IMG/VR virus record: IMGVR_UViG_3300048672_000215
Location: 1 to 22,006 of that record
From: a virus
Strand: one strand, 5' to 3'
DNA: 22,006 bases
The first letter of the stretch is position 1, and each line of letters starts with the position of its first letter. The notes beneath the pieces are model-generated. The model saw only the letters and a list, made by a program, of their open reading frames with translations, ran no database searches and had not been told where the DNA came from. Of this stretch, positions 1 through 8,691 are shown piece after piece. The position numbers were made by a program, and so were the translations under genes.

Positions 1-939
1 AGACAAGTTATTCTGTTGTGTTTGTGTCAGTACGTTACCATCTACGTTTTGTGACGGAGATAAAGCTACTACGTTGTTAGTCCAGATTACTGAACCAGCA
101 TCAAACGGCGCGTTGTGACCTACGTAATTTAATTCTACGAATTTTTCGTCTGCGTCTTGGTGATACAAACCGAATGTACGGAAGTAACCTGCATCAGATA
201 ACTTACCTAAGATGTCCCCAGAGATGGCAGCACCTTTAACATATGAACCATAGTTAGAAGCACCTTCCACTGCAACAGCATATAACTTAGTACGGGCTTC
301 TACGTCAGCAGCCATAGCCAGTACCCAAGCTTCGGAGTGGTCTTCCGAAGTAATGAAGTAACAATCTGAATCTGCGTCCAGAACACGCTGTAACGCAGCA
401 GAAGCTGTTGCTGTAGATGTATAAGAGTCAGTCAGGTTAACCAAAGCTGTTACTGCGAATTTGTTAGTGCCAGTAGGAGCAATTGTCACAACACTTGTGG
501 CTGAAGTTGCAGCAACTAATGCGCCAACAGCGGAGGCTTCTACGGCGGCGGCAATTGCAGTGGCTATTGTAGTTGTGGTGTCTGAACCAGTAGCCGTTAC
601 AGAAATATTAGCTGATACAGCACCTGAAGCGATAGTGAAACTAAATACTTTACCGTTTGCTACAGAATCGACCGTAAGCTTTAAATCAGCTTCAATCTGA
701 CCAACTTTAAATGACTTACCAACAGGAGTGTTAGCGAAGAACTGTGTTGCTGCTTTGTATACACTGTGAGTGGTAGGGAATACTTGACCAACAGATAAAA
801 GATTAGAATAAGCGGTAACTACTTCTTGTGTGAAGCGGTGTTTCGCTAAGAATACCGGAGTACCATAACCCTGACGGCTAACAGTAACACCTTGTAAAGA
901 GATGGTGACATTTGCAATGTCGGTAATAGCACCAGCCAT
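1..939 (-). CDS. tail sheath protein, DUF3383-like (C-terminus outside window)
   Basis: An open frame of 313 codons runs without a stop from an ATG at 939 to the window edge, so the C-terminal part is missing. The protein starts MAGAITDIANVTISLQGVTV and soon reads QGYGTPVFLA, the N-terminal pattern of DUF3383-type contractile tail sheath subunits. The stretch near the edge (DGNVLTQTQQNNLS) also fits that family. A low-complexity Ala/Thr/Val-rich domain lies at about residues 90-150, probably an exposed insertion. The sheath polymerises around the tail tube and contracts at infection. The gene follows the neck protein gene closely and is the last visible member of the head-to-tail operon. Its presence is the main evidence for a myovirus-type particle. 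Family assignment is from recalled sequence character, not a search. Confidence 0.82.
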   Translation of the reverse strand, partial: MAGAITDIANVTISLQGVTVSRQGYGTPVFLAKHRFTQEVVTAYSNLLSVGQVFPTTHSVYKAATQFFANTPVGKSFKVGQIEADLKLTVDSVANGKVFSFTIASGAVSANISVTATGSDTTTTIATAIAAAVEASAVGALVAATSATSVVTIAPTGTNKFAVTALVNLTDSYTSTATASAALQRVLDADSDCYFITSEDHSEAWVLAMAADVEARTKLYAVAVEGASNYGSYVKGAAISGDILGKLSDAGYFRTFGLYHQDADEKFVELNYVGHNAPFDAGSVIWTNNVVALSPSQNVDGNVLTQTQQNNLS

Positions 940-941
940 TA

Positions 942-1583
942 TTAAACCTCGTTAGTGTTTATGTTTATTAAAATAGGATCAGGGTCAATGAAGTGATCAT
1001 GTAGTTCCCCGTTGAGAATGATTTGTACGATATTACCTTCAGAATCAATTTCAAGAACATCTCTGAATGTAATGTCAATAACTATTGTGGATAAATCAAC
1101 CCACTCTGTTTGACGCTGTATCATCCCTCGTTTTACTTCATTAGAAATTTTAAACAATCTACCTCCTGTGAGGTCAGATACTTTATTTCTGAAGTAAGAT
1201 GTTGTGAGGGCTTTATGAAGACTTAACGCTATACTATGAACATCATCTGTTTGTCTTCCGACAAAATCTATTACGAACTTGACAATGTAATCTGTTTCAT
1301 ATAATCTGTTACCATTATCTGCGTACTTCTCGTTGACTAATTCAGCACCACCCCAGAAGGAAGCGTTTAAGAAGTCAACCATACAATAAGGGTAAGGTAA
1401 ATCAACGGCTGGTTGATTCGTAGATGTTCTATCTGTTGTGCGTTTCTTTATTACTGCTGGAACTAACTGCCCAGCATTAGAAGATGATTTTACTTGAGCT
1501 AGTTTAGTACCAACAACTTGTTTTACTAAGTTGATTATACCATCTTGTTGCGTATTGATATTAAGACTATTTGTATAACTCAT
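942..1583 (-). CDS. neck / tail terminator protein, gp12-like
   Basis: 213 aa starting MSYTNSLNINTQQDGIINLV. Its size, its place between a head-closure protein and the sheath, and its make-up (central YCMVDFLN strand, conserved Trp/Gly segment, acidic C-terminus) fit the phage neck terminator family often found directly before DUF3383 sheath genes. Such proteins cap the tail tube and sheath at the head-proximal end. The ATG overlaps the stop of the upstream gene by 4 nt (ATGA), indicating translational coupling. No catalytic motif is seen or expected. The role is inferred mainly from gene order. Confidence 0.65.
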   Translation of the reverse strand: MSYTNSLNINTQQDGIINLVKQVVGTKLAQVKSSSNAGQLVPAVIKKRTTDRTSTNQPAVDLPYPYCMVDFLNASFWGGAELVNEKYADNGNRLYETDYIVKFVIDFVGRQTDDVHSIALSLHKALTTSYFRNKVSDLTGGRLFKISNEVKRGMIQRQTEWVDLSTIVIDITFRDVLEIDSEGNIVQIILNGELHDHFIDPDPILININTNEV

Positions 1584-1945
1584 AACTTAGTCTTCCTTAC
1601 CAACAAGAACTCTCTGTGTCGAATTCTGGGAAGTTGTACAGACCAGTTACGTTCTTGAATAACTTTGTATCGCCAACCGTCTAACTCTACTTCATCACCA
1701 GTGAATCCAGTCTTTTCGTTATCTGGTTTTAGTTCTGATTTAGTGAAGAATACGAGGACATCTTCAATCTTAACACCGTCAGGTAGTATCTTAGCTACTT
1801 CACCTTTCTGTACGTTTGGTACTGGTTGCCAGTTACCGGTAACATTGAATGTTTGTTTCTGTGTCACTACAACATTACCGTTGTCATCAATGGCTTGTTC
1901 ACCGTATCTCGTAACTTTAACTGAGCTTGTACTAATTAGTCTCAT
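1580..1945 (-). CDS. head-closure / neck protein
   Basis: 121 aa from the ATG at 1945 (MRLISTSSVKVTRYGEQAID). The frame stays open eight codons upstream to a TTG at 1969. I prefer the ATG because it overlaps the stop of the upstream gene as ATGA, the same junction used by the next gene. The protein is beta-rich, with NVTGNWQPVPNVQKGE and GWRYKVIQERNW segments. This is typical of small head-completion proteins that bind the connector and prepare it for tail joining. No enzyme motif is seen. The position between the HK97 gp10-like protein and the neck terminator supports a neck role, but I did not recognise the exact family. Confidence 0.6.
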   Translation of the reverse strand: MRLISTSSVKVTRYGEQAIDDNGNVVVTQKQTFNVTGNWQPVPNVQKGEVAKILPDGVKIEDVLVFFTKSELKPDNEKTGFTGDEVELDGWRYKVIQERNWSVQLPRIRHREFLLVRKTKL

Positions 1946-2430
1946 AGTGTATGTACCGTCCCTCTCCAACTAACTTTCCAAGCGAAGTTATCAGCTAACT
2001 CAGATGTATCAATCAATGGTGTTTCATTAGTAGTTACCCAGAGGACATCTGGATTACCGAAGATTTCATTAGTAGAATGAACAGCCCACATACCAAACTT
2101 GTCAGCTAAGTGGTCATTAGTGAAATTAGGATTCTTCACATAATCACACAACCAGCTATTTAATAATTTCTTAAAGCTTCCTGCTTCCATTTGACCTACT
2201 ATTGTGTCTGAGTAGTTATATGATTTCTCAGCACCAAGTACAGGTCGAACATACACACCAGTACCGTGTTCGTGTATACGCATTAATTCTGTGTAATGTA
2301 ATTTAGCTGAAGTATGTATTCCCTGAGATTGGAAATAACCTACTTCAATCTTCTGTCTGTTCAGTTTCTGGAGTTTTGCTACCAGCTTTGCGAGGTTTCC
2401 GTTTCTCTTGAACGTTACTTTGCTCGTCAT
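1942..2430 (-). CDS. HK97 gp10-like head-tail joining protein
   Basis: 162 aa. The N-terminus (MTSKVTFKRNGNLAKLVAKL) is a basic helix followed by KIEVGYFQSQ and the ELMRIHEHGTG segment, the layout of HK97 gp10-like / minor tail-completion proteins in which a short helix and a VGxF strand precede a conserved [AE]xxxExGT region. It likely acts at the head-tail interface. The start is supported by a GGAG site six bases upstream of the ATG. The first 86 nt overlap the 3' end of the 47-aa gene upstream in a different frame, which is long for this phage. Its stop overlaps the next start as ATGA. Confidence 0.6.
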   Translation of the reverse strand: MTSKVTFKRNGNLAKLVAKLQKLNRQKIEVGYFQSQGIHTSAKLHYTELMRIHEHGTGVYVRPVLGAEKSYNYSDTIVGQMEAGSFKKLLNSWLCDYVKNPNFTNDHLADKFGMWAVHSTNEIFGNPDVLWVTTNETPLIDTSELADNFAWKVSWRGTVHTL

Positions 2431-2488
2431 CGGTACTCCATTCTTTCACTTCACCAGTAGTGTTATCCACCACTTTAATAATAGCCAT
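2345..2488 (-). CDS. small basic protein overlapping the head-tail joining gene
   Basis: A 47-aa frame starting MAIIKVVDNTTGEVKEW. Its ATG shares one base with the stop of the upstream connector gene (TAATG). It ends at 2345, inside the next gene, an 86-nt overlap in another frame. The protein has a short beta-like N-terminus and a charged, Lys/Glu/Thr-rich, probably unstructured tail (QEKRKPRKAGSKTPETEQTED). No function can be named. The tight coupling to both neighbours makes translation plausible, though it could instead serve to carry ribosomes to the downstream gene. Confidence 0.5.
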   Translation of the reverse strand: MAIIKVVDNTTGEVKEWSTDDEQSNVQEKRKPRKAGSKTPETEQTED

Positions 2489-2913
2489 TACTTAATCTCC
2501 ACCAGACCTCTGCAAGATTGCATAATGTCTGTCCAATCTTGTTGGTCATAACCTGTGAACACATCTTCATCTGCAATTACACGATTACGCTCACTGAGAG
2601 ACACACCACCAATATAAATACCGGCACTATATCGTGAGGTATTAGCTTTGATGAAGTCGTCTAATAATTGCTTGTAGCGCTCATACAGACGTTTGTATTC
2701 AATTTCCACTTCACCAACTTTCTCTCTATCAGCAAGTGTACTAAAATGTGCCTTGATTGCTTCCATACAAAGGGTGGATGCTTTAATCACATCATTGTTG
2801 TATTTAACCAAAGCAGAAGAAATTGCATTGTCGGTGATATACTCACCAGAAGGGTCGCCTATGTTAACCCTGACTTGAGCTAACTCACAGTTAAAGTCTA
2901 AATCAATTGCCAT
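2488..2913 (-). CDS. head-tail connector / adaptor protein
   Basis: 141 aa starting MAIDLDFNCELAQVRVNIGD. It has the helical plan of the gp6-like / DUF4054-type connector family: an N-terminal 'VR..IGD......ITD..I' segment (start of the family's first helices), a long helix with regularly spaced Lys/Glu (about residues 65-90), and a Gly-rich loop (YSAGIYIGG) near the C-terminus. Proteins of this type form the ring beneath the portal. It is the first gene after the major capsid gene and its hairpin, as in many siphoviruses and myoviruses. The family is inferred from position and pattern. Confidence 0.6.
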   Translation of the reverse strand: MAIDLDFNCELAQVRVNIGDPSGEYITDNAISSALVKYNNDVIKASTLCMEAIKAHFSTLADREKVGEVEIEYKRLYERYKQLLDDFIKANTSRYSAGIYIGGVSLSERNRVIADEDVFTGYDQQDWTDIMQSCRGLVEIK

Positions 2914-2930
2914 CTAATATTGTTCCTGTG

Positions 2931-2957
2931 AGAAAGAAGGGAGGGGCAAGCCCTCCC
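2931..2957 (-). terminator. hairpin after the major capsid gene, partial terminator
   Basis: In the minus-strand transcript, a 7-bp G/C-only stem (GGGAGGG, 5-nt loop, CCCTCCC) is followed by a T-rich tract TTCTTTCT. It sits 8 nt after the capsid stop codon and before the connector gene. The interrupted U tract suggests partial termination, lowering expression of neck and tail genes relative to the capsid protein. Confidence 0.7.
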
Positions 2958-2964
2958 GCCCCAA

Positions 2965-4041
2965 TTAAGACTTGGTAGCCTTGATGATTGTCAATGGAGA
3001 CAACAGGTAATCACCAAAGTTACTTTCGTACATGATGTGAGTACCGTTGAATTCATTGTCTGAACGCCATGCGTATTCAGGCAGAGCTACAGTATTGACA
3101 TACTGCATAGTTTCTGCTGGGGCATAACGACGAGCGAACATGCCGTCTACGTTAGCTGGCATGATGTATGCTACGTCATCTGCGATTAAGGCAGTACCAC
3201 CAATCTTAGCATCGTATTGGATATAAACGATGTCATCAGCACCAACGTACATACGGTATTGTTTTTGGAAGTTAGCCAGACGTTTCAGAAGTGGGTCTTG
3301 ACCCCACATATCTGTACGGTCTACACGAGCTTGTTCTTCTTTAGGGTGATGGATACGTTCTTTGAAGAAGTTACGACCACACAGAGCAACATAACCAGAA
3401 ACGGTTTGACCATCTAACAGGTTTTCGTTGATTAATGCACGAGCATCTTCACCAACTTCTGCTGGGTACTTGGTAGCATCAGACAGAACGAAGTTAACTG
3501 TTGGGCGAGAAGCCGCTGATGTACCAGCATATTCAGTGTAGAAGTCATATACTGGAGCTGAGCCATTAGGAACGTATGAAGTACCAGTAGTGATCAGGTG
3601 AGCCAATGCTTTCTCTTGTAACAGAGCAAATGAGCGGCGAATGTCACGAATGTCATTAGCTACCAGACGATCCATTGAGTCCAGAGTATCTTTGGTGCCC
3701 GGCACACGGCTACGCAGAGCGTCTTGTGGACGAATGTGCGTTTGAATACCGAATGAAGGGATTTTGAACAGGTGAGTTTTTGAAGTCTCACGAGCGTCGT
3801 AGTTATCGCCACGTTCTGAGTACGATTTATCAGTTGGCAGAGTAACACGCATTACTTTAGAATCATGTTCCCAAGTAGAGGTGTTCATATACTCAACATC
3901 TAAGTTAATCAGTTGTGTCAGCAGATTAGGAATGTTTGGGCTGTTCTCTAACAGAGTGCTTGAAAAATCGTGCAGATTGTTTAAGTTACCCAGATCACGA
4001 GTAACAGCCTTTTGAATTTGGAAACGACCGAATTGAGCCAT
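2965..4041 (-). CDS. major capsid protein, lambda gpE-like
   Basis: 358 aa. The protein has the plan of the phage major capsid protein E family (HK97 fold): an N-terminal arm (MAQFGRFQIQKAVTRDLGNL), a central DDVAYIMP strand, and a C-terminal half with PxxTIxKATKS-like ending. It follows a decoration protein and a scaffold gene, as in lambda-like head modules (D-E order). A ribosome site (AAGGATTCTAAATAATG region) is present. The hairpin directly after the stop is typical of the most abundant structural gene. It forms the icosahedral shell, and maturation cleavage by the XkdF-like protease upstream is possible. Confidence 0.85.
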   Translation of the reverse strand: MAQFGRFQIQKAVTRDLGNLNNLHDFSSTLLENSPNIPNLLTQLINLDVEYMNTSTWEHDSKVMRVTLPTDKSYSERGDNYDARETSKTHLFKIPSFGIQTHIRPQDALRSRVPGTKDTLDSMDRLVANDIRDIRRSFALLQEKALAHLITTGTSYVPNGSAPVYDFYTEYAGTSAASRPTVNFVLSDATKYPAEVGEDARALINENLLDGQTVSGYVALCGRNFFKERIHHPKEEQARVDRTDMWGQDPLLKRLANFQKQYRMYVGADDIVYIQYDAKIGGTALIADDVAYIMPANVDGMFARRYAPAETMQYVNTVALPEYAWRSDNEFNGTHIMYESNFGDYLLSPLTIIKATKS

Positions 4042-4076
4042 TATTTAGAATCCTTATTGAGAAATAATAACGGCTA

Positions 4077-4571
4077 TTAAGCGCCGTAGTAAGTAGAAGT
4101 GACAGCGCCAAGAACGTTCTTAACAGCAATGCCTTGTTTTTCTAATTGTGCAGTAACAGAAGCTTTCTTCGCAGTGTTCAGACCAGCATCCCAGAGTAAA
4201 CCAGATTTCTTAACAGATACTGGGCCGCGGAACAGCAGAACTACTTTATCACCAGTAGTAGTAACAGATACGTCACCACGAACATCACCTAAAGCATCGA
4301 ATCCTACAACAACACCAAATTTAGCACCGTTAGCTACAGCCCCGTCTTGAGCTGGGACGTTGATTGCATCAGCAGTAAAGTCACCGGCAACAGGGATACG
4401 GTAGCCCGGCAGAGCGTTATCCCACATAACCACTTGACCAACACGGTAGGTTTTAGTAGAAGCTTCATCAACAGTTACGTTATGCTGGTAGTTAAAGTTT
4501 TCAACGATGTCGAAAGCATCCTGCATCAGAACATCTGACAGAACAGGAGTAGAAGTTGCAATAACAGTCAT
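4077..4571 (-). CDS. head decoration protein, gpD-like
   Basis: 164 aa starting MTVIATSTPVLSDVLMQDAF. Central beta-rich segments (YRVGQVVMWDNA, KFGVVVGFDALG) and a DKVVLLFRGPVSVKKSGLLW block match lambda gpD-like / Hdp decoration proteins, which bind at capsid three-fold positions and stabilise the DNA-filled shell. It lies between scaffold and capsid genes, the expected position. The 35-nt spacing to the capsid gene shows the same operon. Assignment is by recalled family character and synteny. Confidence 0.72.
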   Translation of the reverse strand: MTVIATSTPVLSDVLMQDAFDIVENFNYQHNVTVDEASTKTYRVGQVVMWDNALPGYRIPVAGDFTADAINVPAQDGAVANGAKFGVVVGFDALGDVRGDVSVTTTGDKVVLLFRGPVSVKKSGLLWDAGLNTAKKASVTAQLEKQGIAVKNVLGAVTSTYYGA

Positions 4572-4590
4572 TATTGTTTATCCTTTATAA

Positions 4591-5529
4591 TTAGTAAGGT
4601 TTGTTTAATTCTGCTGCGAATGCAGCTTTCTTGATTTGTTCTGGAGATGCTTCATCACCAGCGGTGGTTTCTTGGAACAGGTCAGATTTTTCTACCAGTT
4701 CTTTTTTAGCTTGCAGAGATTTAATCACTACATCAGCAGCGTCAGGACTGGTAGCTTTCATTACGAATAATGATTTAGCAACAGTAGTCAGTTCTTCAGC
4801 AGATACTAAGTCTTTCAGAGTTTCTTGGAATGCTTCAAATTCAGCAGCTTCTTTTTCTTCTTTAGCTTTCTGTACTTGAGTACGCAGTTCAGCAACTTCC
4901 ACTTCCAGAGCAGATTTCTCAACTTTGAGTTGAGTAGCTTCTGCTACGGCAGCTACATGAGCTTGCTCGACTTGTTCTAATTGCTCGTAGCGAGCTTTTT
5001 CTACTTGGATTTTCAAGGGGTCTTCCTCGTTTTGTTGTTGTAAAGATTTCTCGATTTGAGACTGGATAGTAGTGATAGCAATAAAGTCTTCATCACTAAT
5101 TGTTTGGTTTGGGTTCTCATTGAGAGACTTCATAATAGTGAACTGAGCTACACGCTCTGTGATCCACTTCTCATGTTCTTTCTCCCAATCGTATTCACCA
5201 TCAGAAGATGCACGTTCAGCTTTGTTTGCTTCAAACTCTGTTTCAAAACCTAACAGCTTTGTAATGGTTTCCGCATCAGAACTCCACATATCAAAGAATT
5301 TACGTAAGAATTCTTCCATTGACATTGTTACAGTAATCTGTTCTAATGCTTTCTGTACTTTCACTACGTCGGTTGGTTGGATACCAGAAGCTGTAGATTT
5401 CGTCACCAGCACTTTGTACCCATTTGCAGCATGACCTTGATCTTTAGATACTAGAGCTACATGTGCGCCGTTTGTATCAAAGTCAAAATTGAAAAGCTTA
5501 CGCTTTGCTTTTTGTTTGCTAATTGTCAT
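4591..5529 (-). CDS. capsid scaffold-like coiled-coil protein
   Basis: 312 aa, highly charged. An N-terminal globular region (about 1-80) precedes a long coiled coil at about residues 150-245, rich in Glu, Lys, Ala and Gln (for example VEKARYEQLEQVEQAHVAAV), then an Ala/Lys/Glu-rich C-terminus. The ATG follows immediately after the stop of the XkdF-like protease gene, so the two are translationally coupled. In related phages the protease and scaffold are one polypeptide or adjacent genes. This protein would act as the internal scaffold during prohead assembly and be degraded or expelled. No catalytic motif is seen. Confidence 0.68.
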   Translation of the reverse strand: MTISKQKAKRKLFNFDFDTNGAHVALVSKDQGHAANGYKVLVTKSTASGIQPTDVVKVQKALEQITVTMSMEEFLRKFFDMWSSDAETITKLLGFETEFEANKAERASSDGEYDWEKEHEKWITERVAQFTIMKSLNENPNQTISDEDFIAITTIQSQIEKSLQQQNEEDPLKIQVEKARYEQLEQVEQAHVAAVAEATQLKVEKSALEVEVAELRTQVQKAKEEKEAAEFEAFQETLKDLVSAEELTTVAKSLFVMKATSPDAADVVIKSLQAKKELVEKSDLFQETTAGDEASPEQIKKAAFAAELNKPY

Positions 5530-6054
5530 TTAAATATCCTGCCCGTAAGCTTCACAATAAACGCTCAAGCCTGTGAACGTACCATCCTTCACTTTAGGCC
5601 AAATTACATCTTCAGCTAAATCATCTGGTTCAGGGAAATACCATTCTTGCAACCAAGTGTTCTTGCGAATAGTCACTTGTTCACCTTCTGGATTCTCGAT
5701 AATGAACTCAACCGGAGATGTGTAAGACTGTTCAATGACTGCTAAGTCAGAATCAAGCATTACGCTGTGCATCAGATTAGCTTTCATGCAGTGAACGTTG
5801 AATGAGCGACAAGCTTCGATAACGTCTTGGTCAAAGTAAACATCACCCTGTAAGTCTTCTGTTTCTGTCTCAGACTCTTGTGGAGCTAATACGACGAACA
5901 ATGCTCGACGTTCTTCTACGTCTACAGACTTACGTACTTGAACACCTTCTGGTGTAGTGACATCGCTCTCGATAACTTGTTTATGGTTTTCACTATCACC
6001 AATAGCCATGTCCAACAAGTCAAGGAACATCTTCTTTAATTTTTCTTTGTTCAT
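5530..6054 (-). CDS. XkdF-like prohead protease
   Basis: 174 aa. After a short basic N-terminus it has VEERRALFVVLAPQESETET, a Gly-Asp-Val-Tyr-Phe segment, FNVHCMKANLMHSVMLDSDL, and a C-terminal KDGTFTGLSVYCEAYG. The 'MHS..LD' pattern, the late 'W.....F.G.S' element and the location between portal and scaffold fit the Phage_XkdF serine-protease family. His and Ser in LMHSV are candidate active-site residues. It would cleave scaffold and capsid arms during maturation. The stop (TAA) touches the scaffold ATG, and the start touches the stop of the portal gene. Confidence 0.7.
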   Translation of the reverse strand: MNKEKLKKMFLDLLDMAIGDSENHKQVIESDVTTPEGVQVRKSVDVEERRALFVVLAPQESETETEDLQGDVYFDQDVIEACRSFNVHCMKANLMHSVMLDSDLAVIEQSYTSPVEFIIENPEGEQVTIRKNTWLQEWYFPEPDDLAEDVIWPKVKDGTFTGLSVYCEAYGQDI

Positions 6055-7575
6055 CTACGCTTTATTGTCCATATTTATTGCACTGTTATTACCAGACGCT
6101 GAACCGGTTCCAGATGGTAGGCCGTTTGCCATTCCGTCACCACTACGAGTAGTCATGTCACTAAGCTTCGCAATGATTTCATCTTCGCTAAGTTTCTCAA
6201 CTTCAGTAGTATCGTAACCACACTTACGCCACAGTTGGACAAGCATAGCTTTGTCTCGTGGGAATAAGCCTGTAGCACCTAAGCGTTGACCAGCTTTAGA
6301 AGCTTCTTCAGCGTCGGCCTCATCCAGCTCACCAAACGTCATCACTGGCATATCATCTTCTTCAAGCTTCAGCTCGTTAATGTCTGCAAGAGACTTAACA
6401 AACTCACGCTCAAATACTGTTTTGATATACATCAGCATACGTTCCATGTAGAAAGCATGGACACTTCGAGAACTGTCTGATAAACTATGTGAACCTGTAT
6501 CACCTTGACCAACCAGAAGGAAGGAAGCGCCTAATACGTTAAGAATGTCTTTCTTACGAGCTTCGATTAGTTCAGAGGTTTTATAAGCTTTACTACCACC
6601 ATCAACACCCTTCAGTTCAACATCGTAAACGTATTTACCGTTACCTGTTTCGCCGTGTGTGTCTGAGCCTAATAGGATATATGTTTGATCACCAGCATGA
6701 ATAGCAGCAGCATTCTTTTGTAATGCTTTTAATGTATCAGCTTCGAGACTGTTCGGGTCTTCAGCAGCTTTATTGATGTGATCATTAGGAACACGTAATA
6801 CAAGGACACCACCCAAGTCCTTACTCACCCCAACAACCTCATAGCTTGTAATCATTTCAAGCTCTTTCCAAGATTTAAAGCAGTCGTATAGATCTGATTT
6901 ACCTTGAGGATTGTTGCCTGTACTATTCCAACTGAACAACATAAACTTTTCTCTACGAACAAATTTATCCGTCAAGTTTTGTACAGTGAAATGGTTGATA
7001 TTACTTTGTCCAATAATTGTAGCTGGCATCCATTGGTGTAAACCAACTAATTCTCGTTTCAATACAGCATCATCAAACACCCACTCACGAACACTCTTTT
7101 GTGAACGCGGGGCAAGCTTCGCATATTTGTATTTGTATTTACCAGACCATTTAATACTATCATTCTTTGCAAAGACTTTCTCAAGCCAAGCAAATCCGTA
7201 TTTACGGAATGTGATAATATTTGTGATGGCATCATACCAACTATTACCGACAAAGTTCTTAATGTTCCAGTTGAGGAAGGCAGCGAAGTCTTTTGACTGT
7301 TCACTGCCGGATACACCTGCGATAAACTTTGTAGCAAGTAATGACTTGGTGAGGAATACTTCACCAGCAGTTAAGCCTTGACTAACAGCAGAGGTAGAAG
7401 CCATCTTATCATATGTGACTAAACTATGAGGAAACTGCAACTCTTTCTTAGCAGATTCTTCAATGTAACCACCGATGGCTTTTAGATATGGATTGCCGAT
7501 CTCCCCTAAGCGCAGTCTTGTATCTGAGCTAGAGGGATTAGATTCAGCTTTCTCAATTTGAATTGTTTCTGACAT
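6055..7575 (-). CDS. portal protein, DUF935 / Mu gp29-like
   Basis: 506 aa. Portal features: an N-terminal helical region with VSQGLTAGEVFLTKSLLATK, a stretch AITNIITFRKYGFAWLEKVF, the wing/stem segment HFTVQNLTDKFVRREKFMLF, a 'WNSTGNNPQGKSDLYDCF' motif (P.G...L), and a helix with KKDILNVLGASFLLVG. These match the DUF935-type portals in Mu-like and other contractile phages. It forms the dodecameric DNA channel at one vertex and docks TerL. Its start lies 12 nt downstream of the TerL stop. The C-terminal tail is Gly/Ser/Asn-rich and probably disordered. Confidence 0.85.
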   Translation of the reverse strand: MSETIQIEKAESNPSSSDTRLRLGEIGNPYLKAIGGYIEESAKKELQFPHSLVTYDKMASTSAVSQGLTAGEVFLTKSLLATKFIAGVSGSEQSKDFAAFLNWNIKNFVGNSWYDAITNIITFRKYGFAWLEKVFAKNDSIKWSGKYKYKYAKLAPRSQKSVREWVFDDAVLKRELVGLHQWMPATIIGQSNINHFTVQNLTDKFVRREKFMLFSWNSTGNNPQGKSDLYDCFKSWKELEMITSYEVVGVSKDLGGVLVLRVPNDHINKAAEDPNSLEADTLKALQKNAAAIHAGDQTYILLGSDTHGETGNGKYVYDVELKGVDGGSKAYKTSELIEARKKDILNVLGASFLLVGQGDTGSHSLSDSSRSVHAFYMERMLMYIKTVFEREFVKSLADINELKLEEDDMPVMTFGELDEADAEEASKAGQRLGATGLFPRDKAMLVQLWRKCGYDTTEVEKLSEDEIIAKLSDMTTRSGDGMANGLPSGTGSASGNNSAINMDNKA

Positions 7576-7587
7576 TATCCCCTCAGA

Positions 7588-8691
7588 TTATGAATTAAGG
7601 TCATATTGCGCTTTGATTGTGGGATCGTTGAGAGCGGTTAGTTTTGGGACTGTGTAGGTTTTGATTGTATTCAATGCGTTAAATGCGCTGGCAACACAGT
7701 CAGGTATGTCATCCTTATAATTTTTTGTGCTGCGCTCTCCTGAAAACTTCTCAAGAGATAGCAAATAAAACTCTAATGTAGCTGCGTCAAATGTGCTTGA
7801 TACAATTTTAACTAATCCATTTTCCGCAGCCGAAGCGAACGGTGCGAACTTTGTCATCTTAGATTTATTACTTGGCATAGGGTCTGCTTTAACAACATAA
7901 CCTTTACCTATTAATTTCTTAGATGATTCAATGAATTCGTATTTACCGGAGGCTGACGGATCTTTTGGAAATATGATAGTCATATCTGAGCCATCTTGTT
8001 TAGCCTGAAGCTCTATAAGATTATCTCGCTCACCTACAGTCTTTCTAACTACTCCAAGGACTTTACTATCTGGATCTTTGAAACTGGGGTGGAAGTCACC
8101 AAAGATATAGTAATAACCCTCTTTATCTTTAGCCATACCTATCTGTGCTGTGTAGTCAGGACTCGGTTCCTTATCTGAAGGAGCAGTACCTGCTTTATCA
8201 TAAGCCCTAACGCATTTTGCACCAAGAGGAATCTTGTCAGCAATAGCGCACCACTTTCTATCGAAGTACAAGCTGTTAGAAGGGCGAACTTTCCAGTTAC
8301 CGTCTAATAACCTTGCTTTGTCAATAGGGTTCAAACCTTCCAACCACGCCAAATAATCCGAATTTTGCTCCAACATGCGGGGGTTGTCCCTGATATTGCT
8401 ACCAATAAAGCTGAAGCTAATTGGTTTTACATTATCACCGTATGTGGCTTTTAATTCTTCTGGTGTATCACCCCAAAGATATTGCCCACCTTGCAAAATG
8501 AACCAGCGTATTACACCGGCTCTTTCTTCAATAGGGAAACCATCTTCATCTAACCACCAAGAAATCATTTCTGCTATCTTGTGGTCTGGATCGGGATTGC
8601 AACTTATTACCATTCGTGAAGGATACTTACTCTCAGAGCGCATCCTAGACATGAGATATTCTATTTGGGACCATTCAAACTGCGTGCCTTC
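7588..8691 (-). CDS. terL: large terminase subunit, exon 3 (C-terminal ATPase part and nuclease)
   Basis: The third exon supplies 367 residues (EGTQFEWSQIEYLMSRMRS onward) completing the ATPase and nuclease domains. The first residue is the catalytic Glu of Walker B. RMVISCNPDPDHK carries the ATPase coupling motif, VRAYDKAGTAPSD begins the RNase H-like nuclease with its first Asp, and the C-terminal DDIPDCVASAFNALN carries the last acidic residues. Read alone, the frame continues upstream to an ATG at 8703, but those four codons (MNTS) lie inside the group I intron. Joined to exons 1 and 2 it gives 504 aa, normal for TerL. The enzyme pumps DNA into the prohead and cuts the concatemer. Confidence 0.9.
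   Translation of the reverse strand, partial: EGTQFEWSQIEYLMSRMRSESKYPSRMVISCNPDPDHKIAEMISWWLDEDGFPIEERAGVIRWFILQGGQYLWGDTPEELKATYGDNVKPISFSFIGSNIRDNPRMLEQNSDYLAWLEGLNPIDKARLLDGNWKVRPSNSLYFDRKWCAIADKIPLGAKCVRAYDKAGTAPSDKEPSPDYTAQIGMAKDKEGYYYIFGDFHPSFKDPDSKVLGVVRKTVGERDNLIELQAKQDGSDMTIIFPKDPSASGKYEFIESSKKLIGKGYVVKADPMPSNKSKMTKFAPFASAAENGLVKIVSSTFDAATLEFYLLSLEKFSGERSTKNYKDDIPDCVASAFNALNTIKTYTVPKLTALNDPTIKAQYDLNS

Noticed and set aside
6911-7381. Long plus-strand frame of 156 codons opposite the portal gene, and similar plus frames opposite other structural genes
   Set aside because: They lie entirely opposite well-supported genes, lack ribosome sites and promoters, and have codon-shadow composition.
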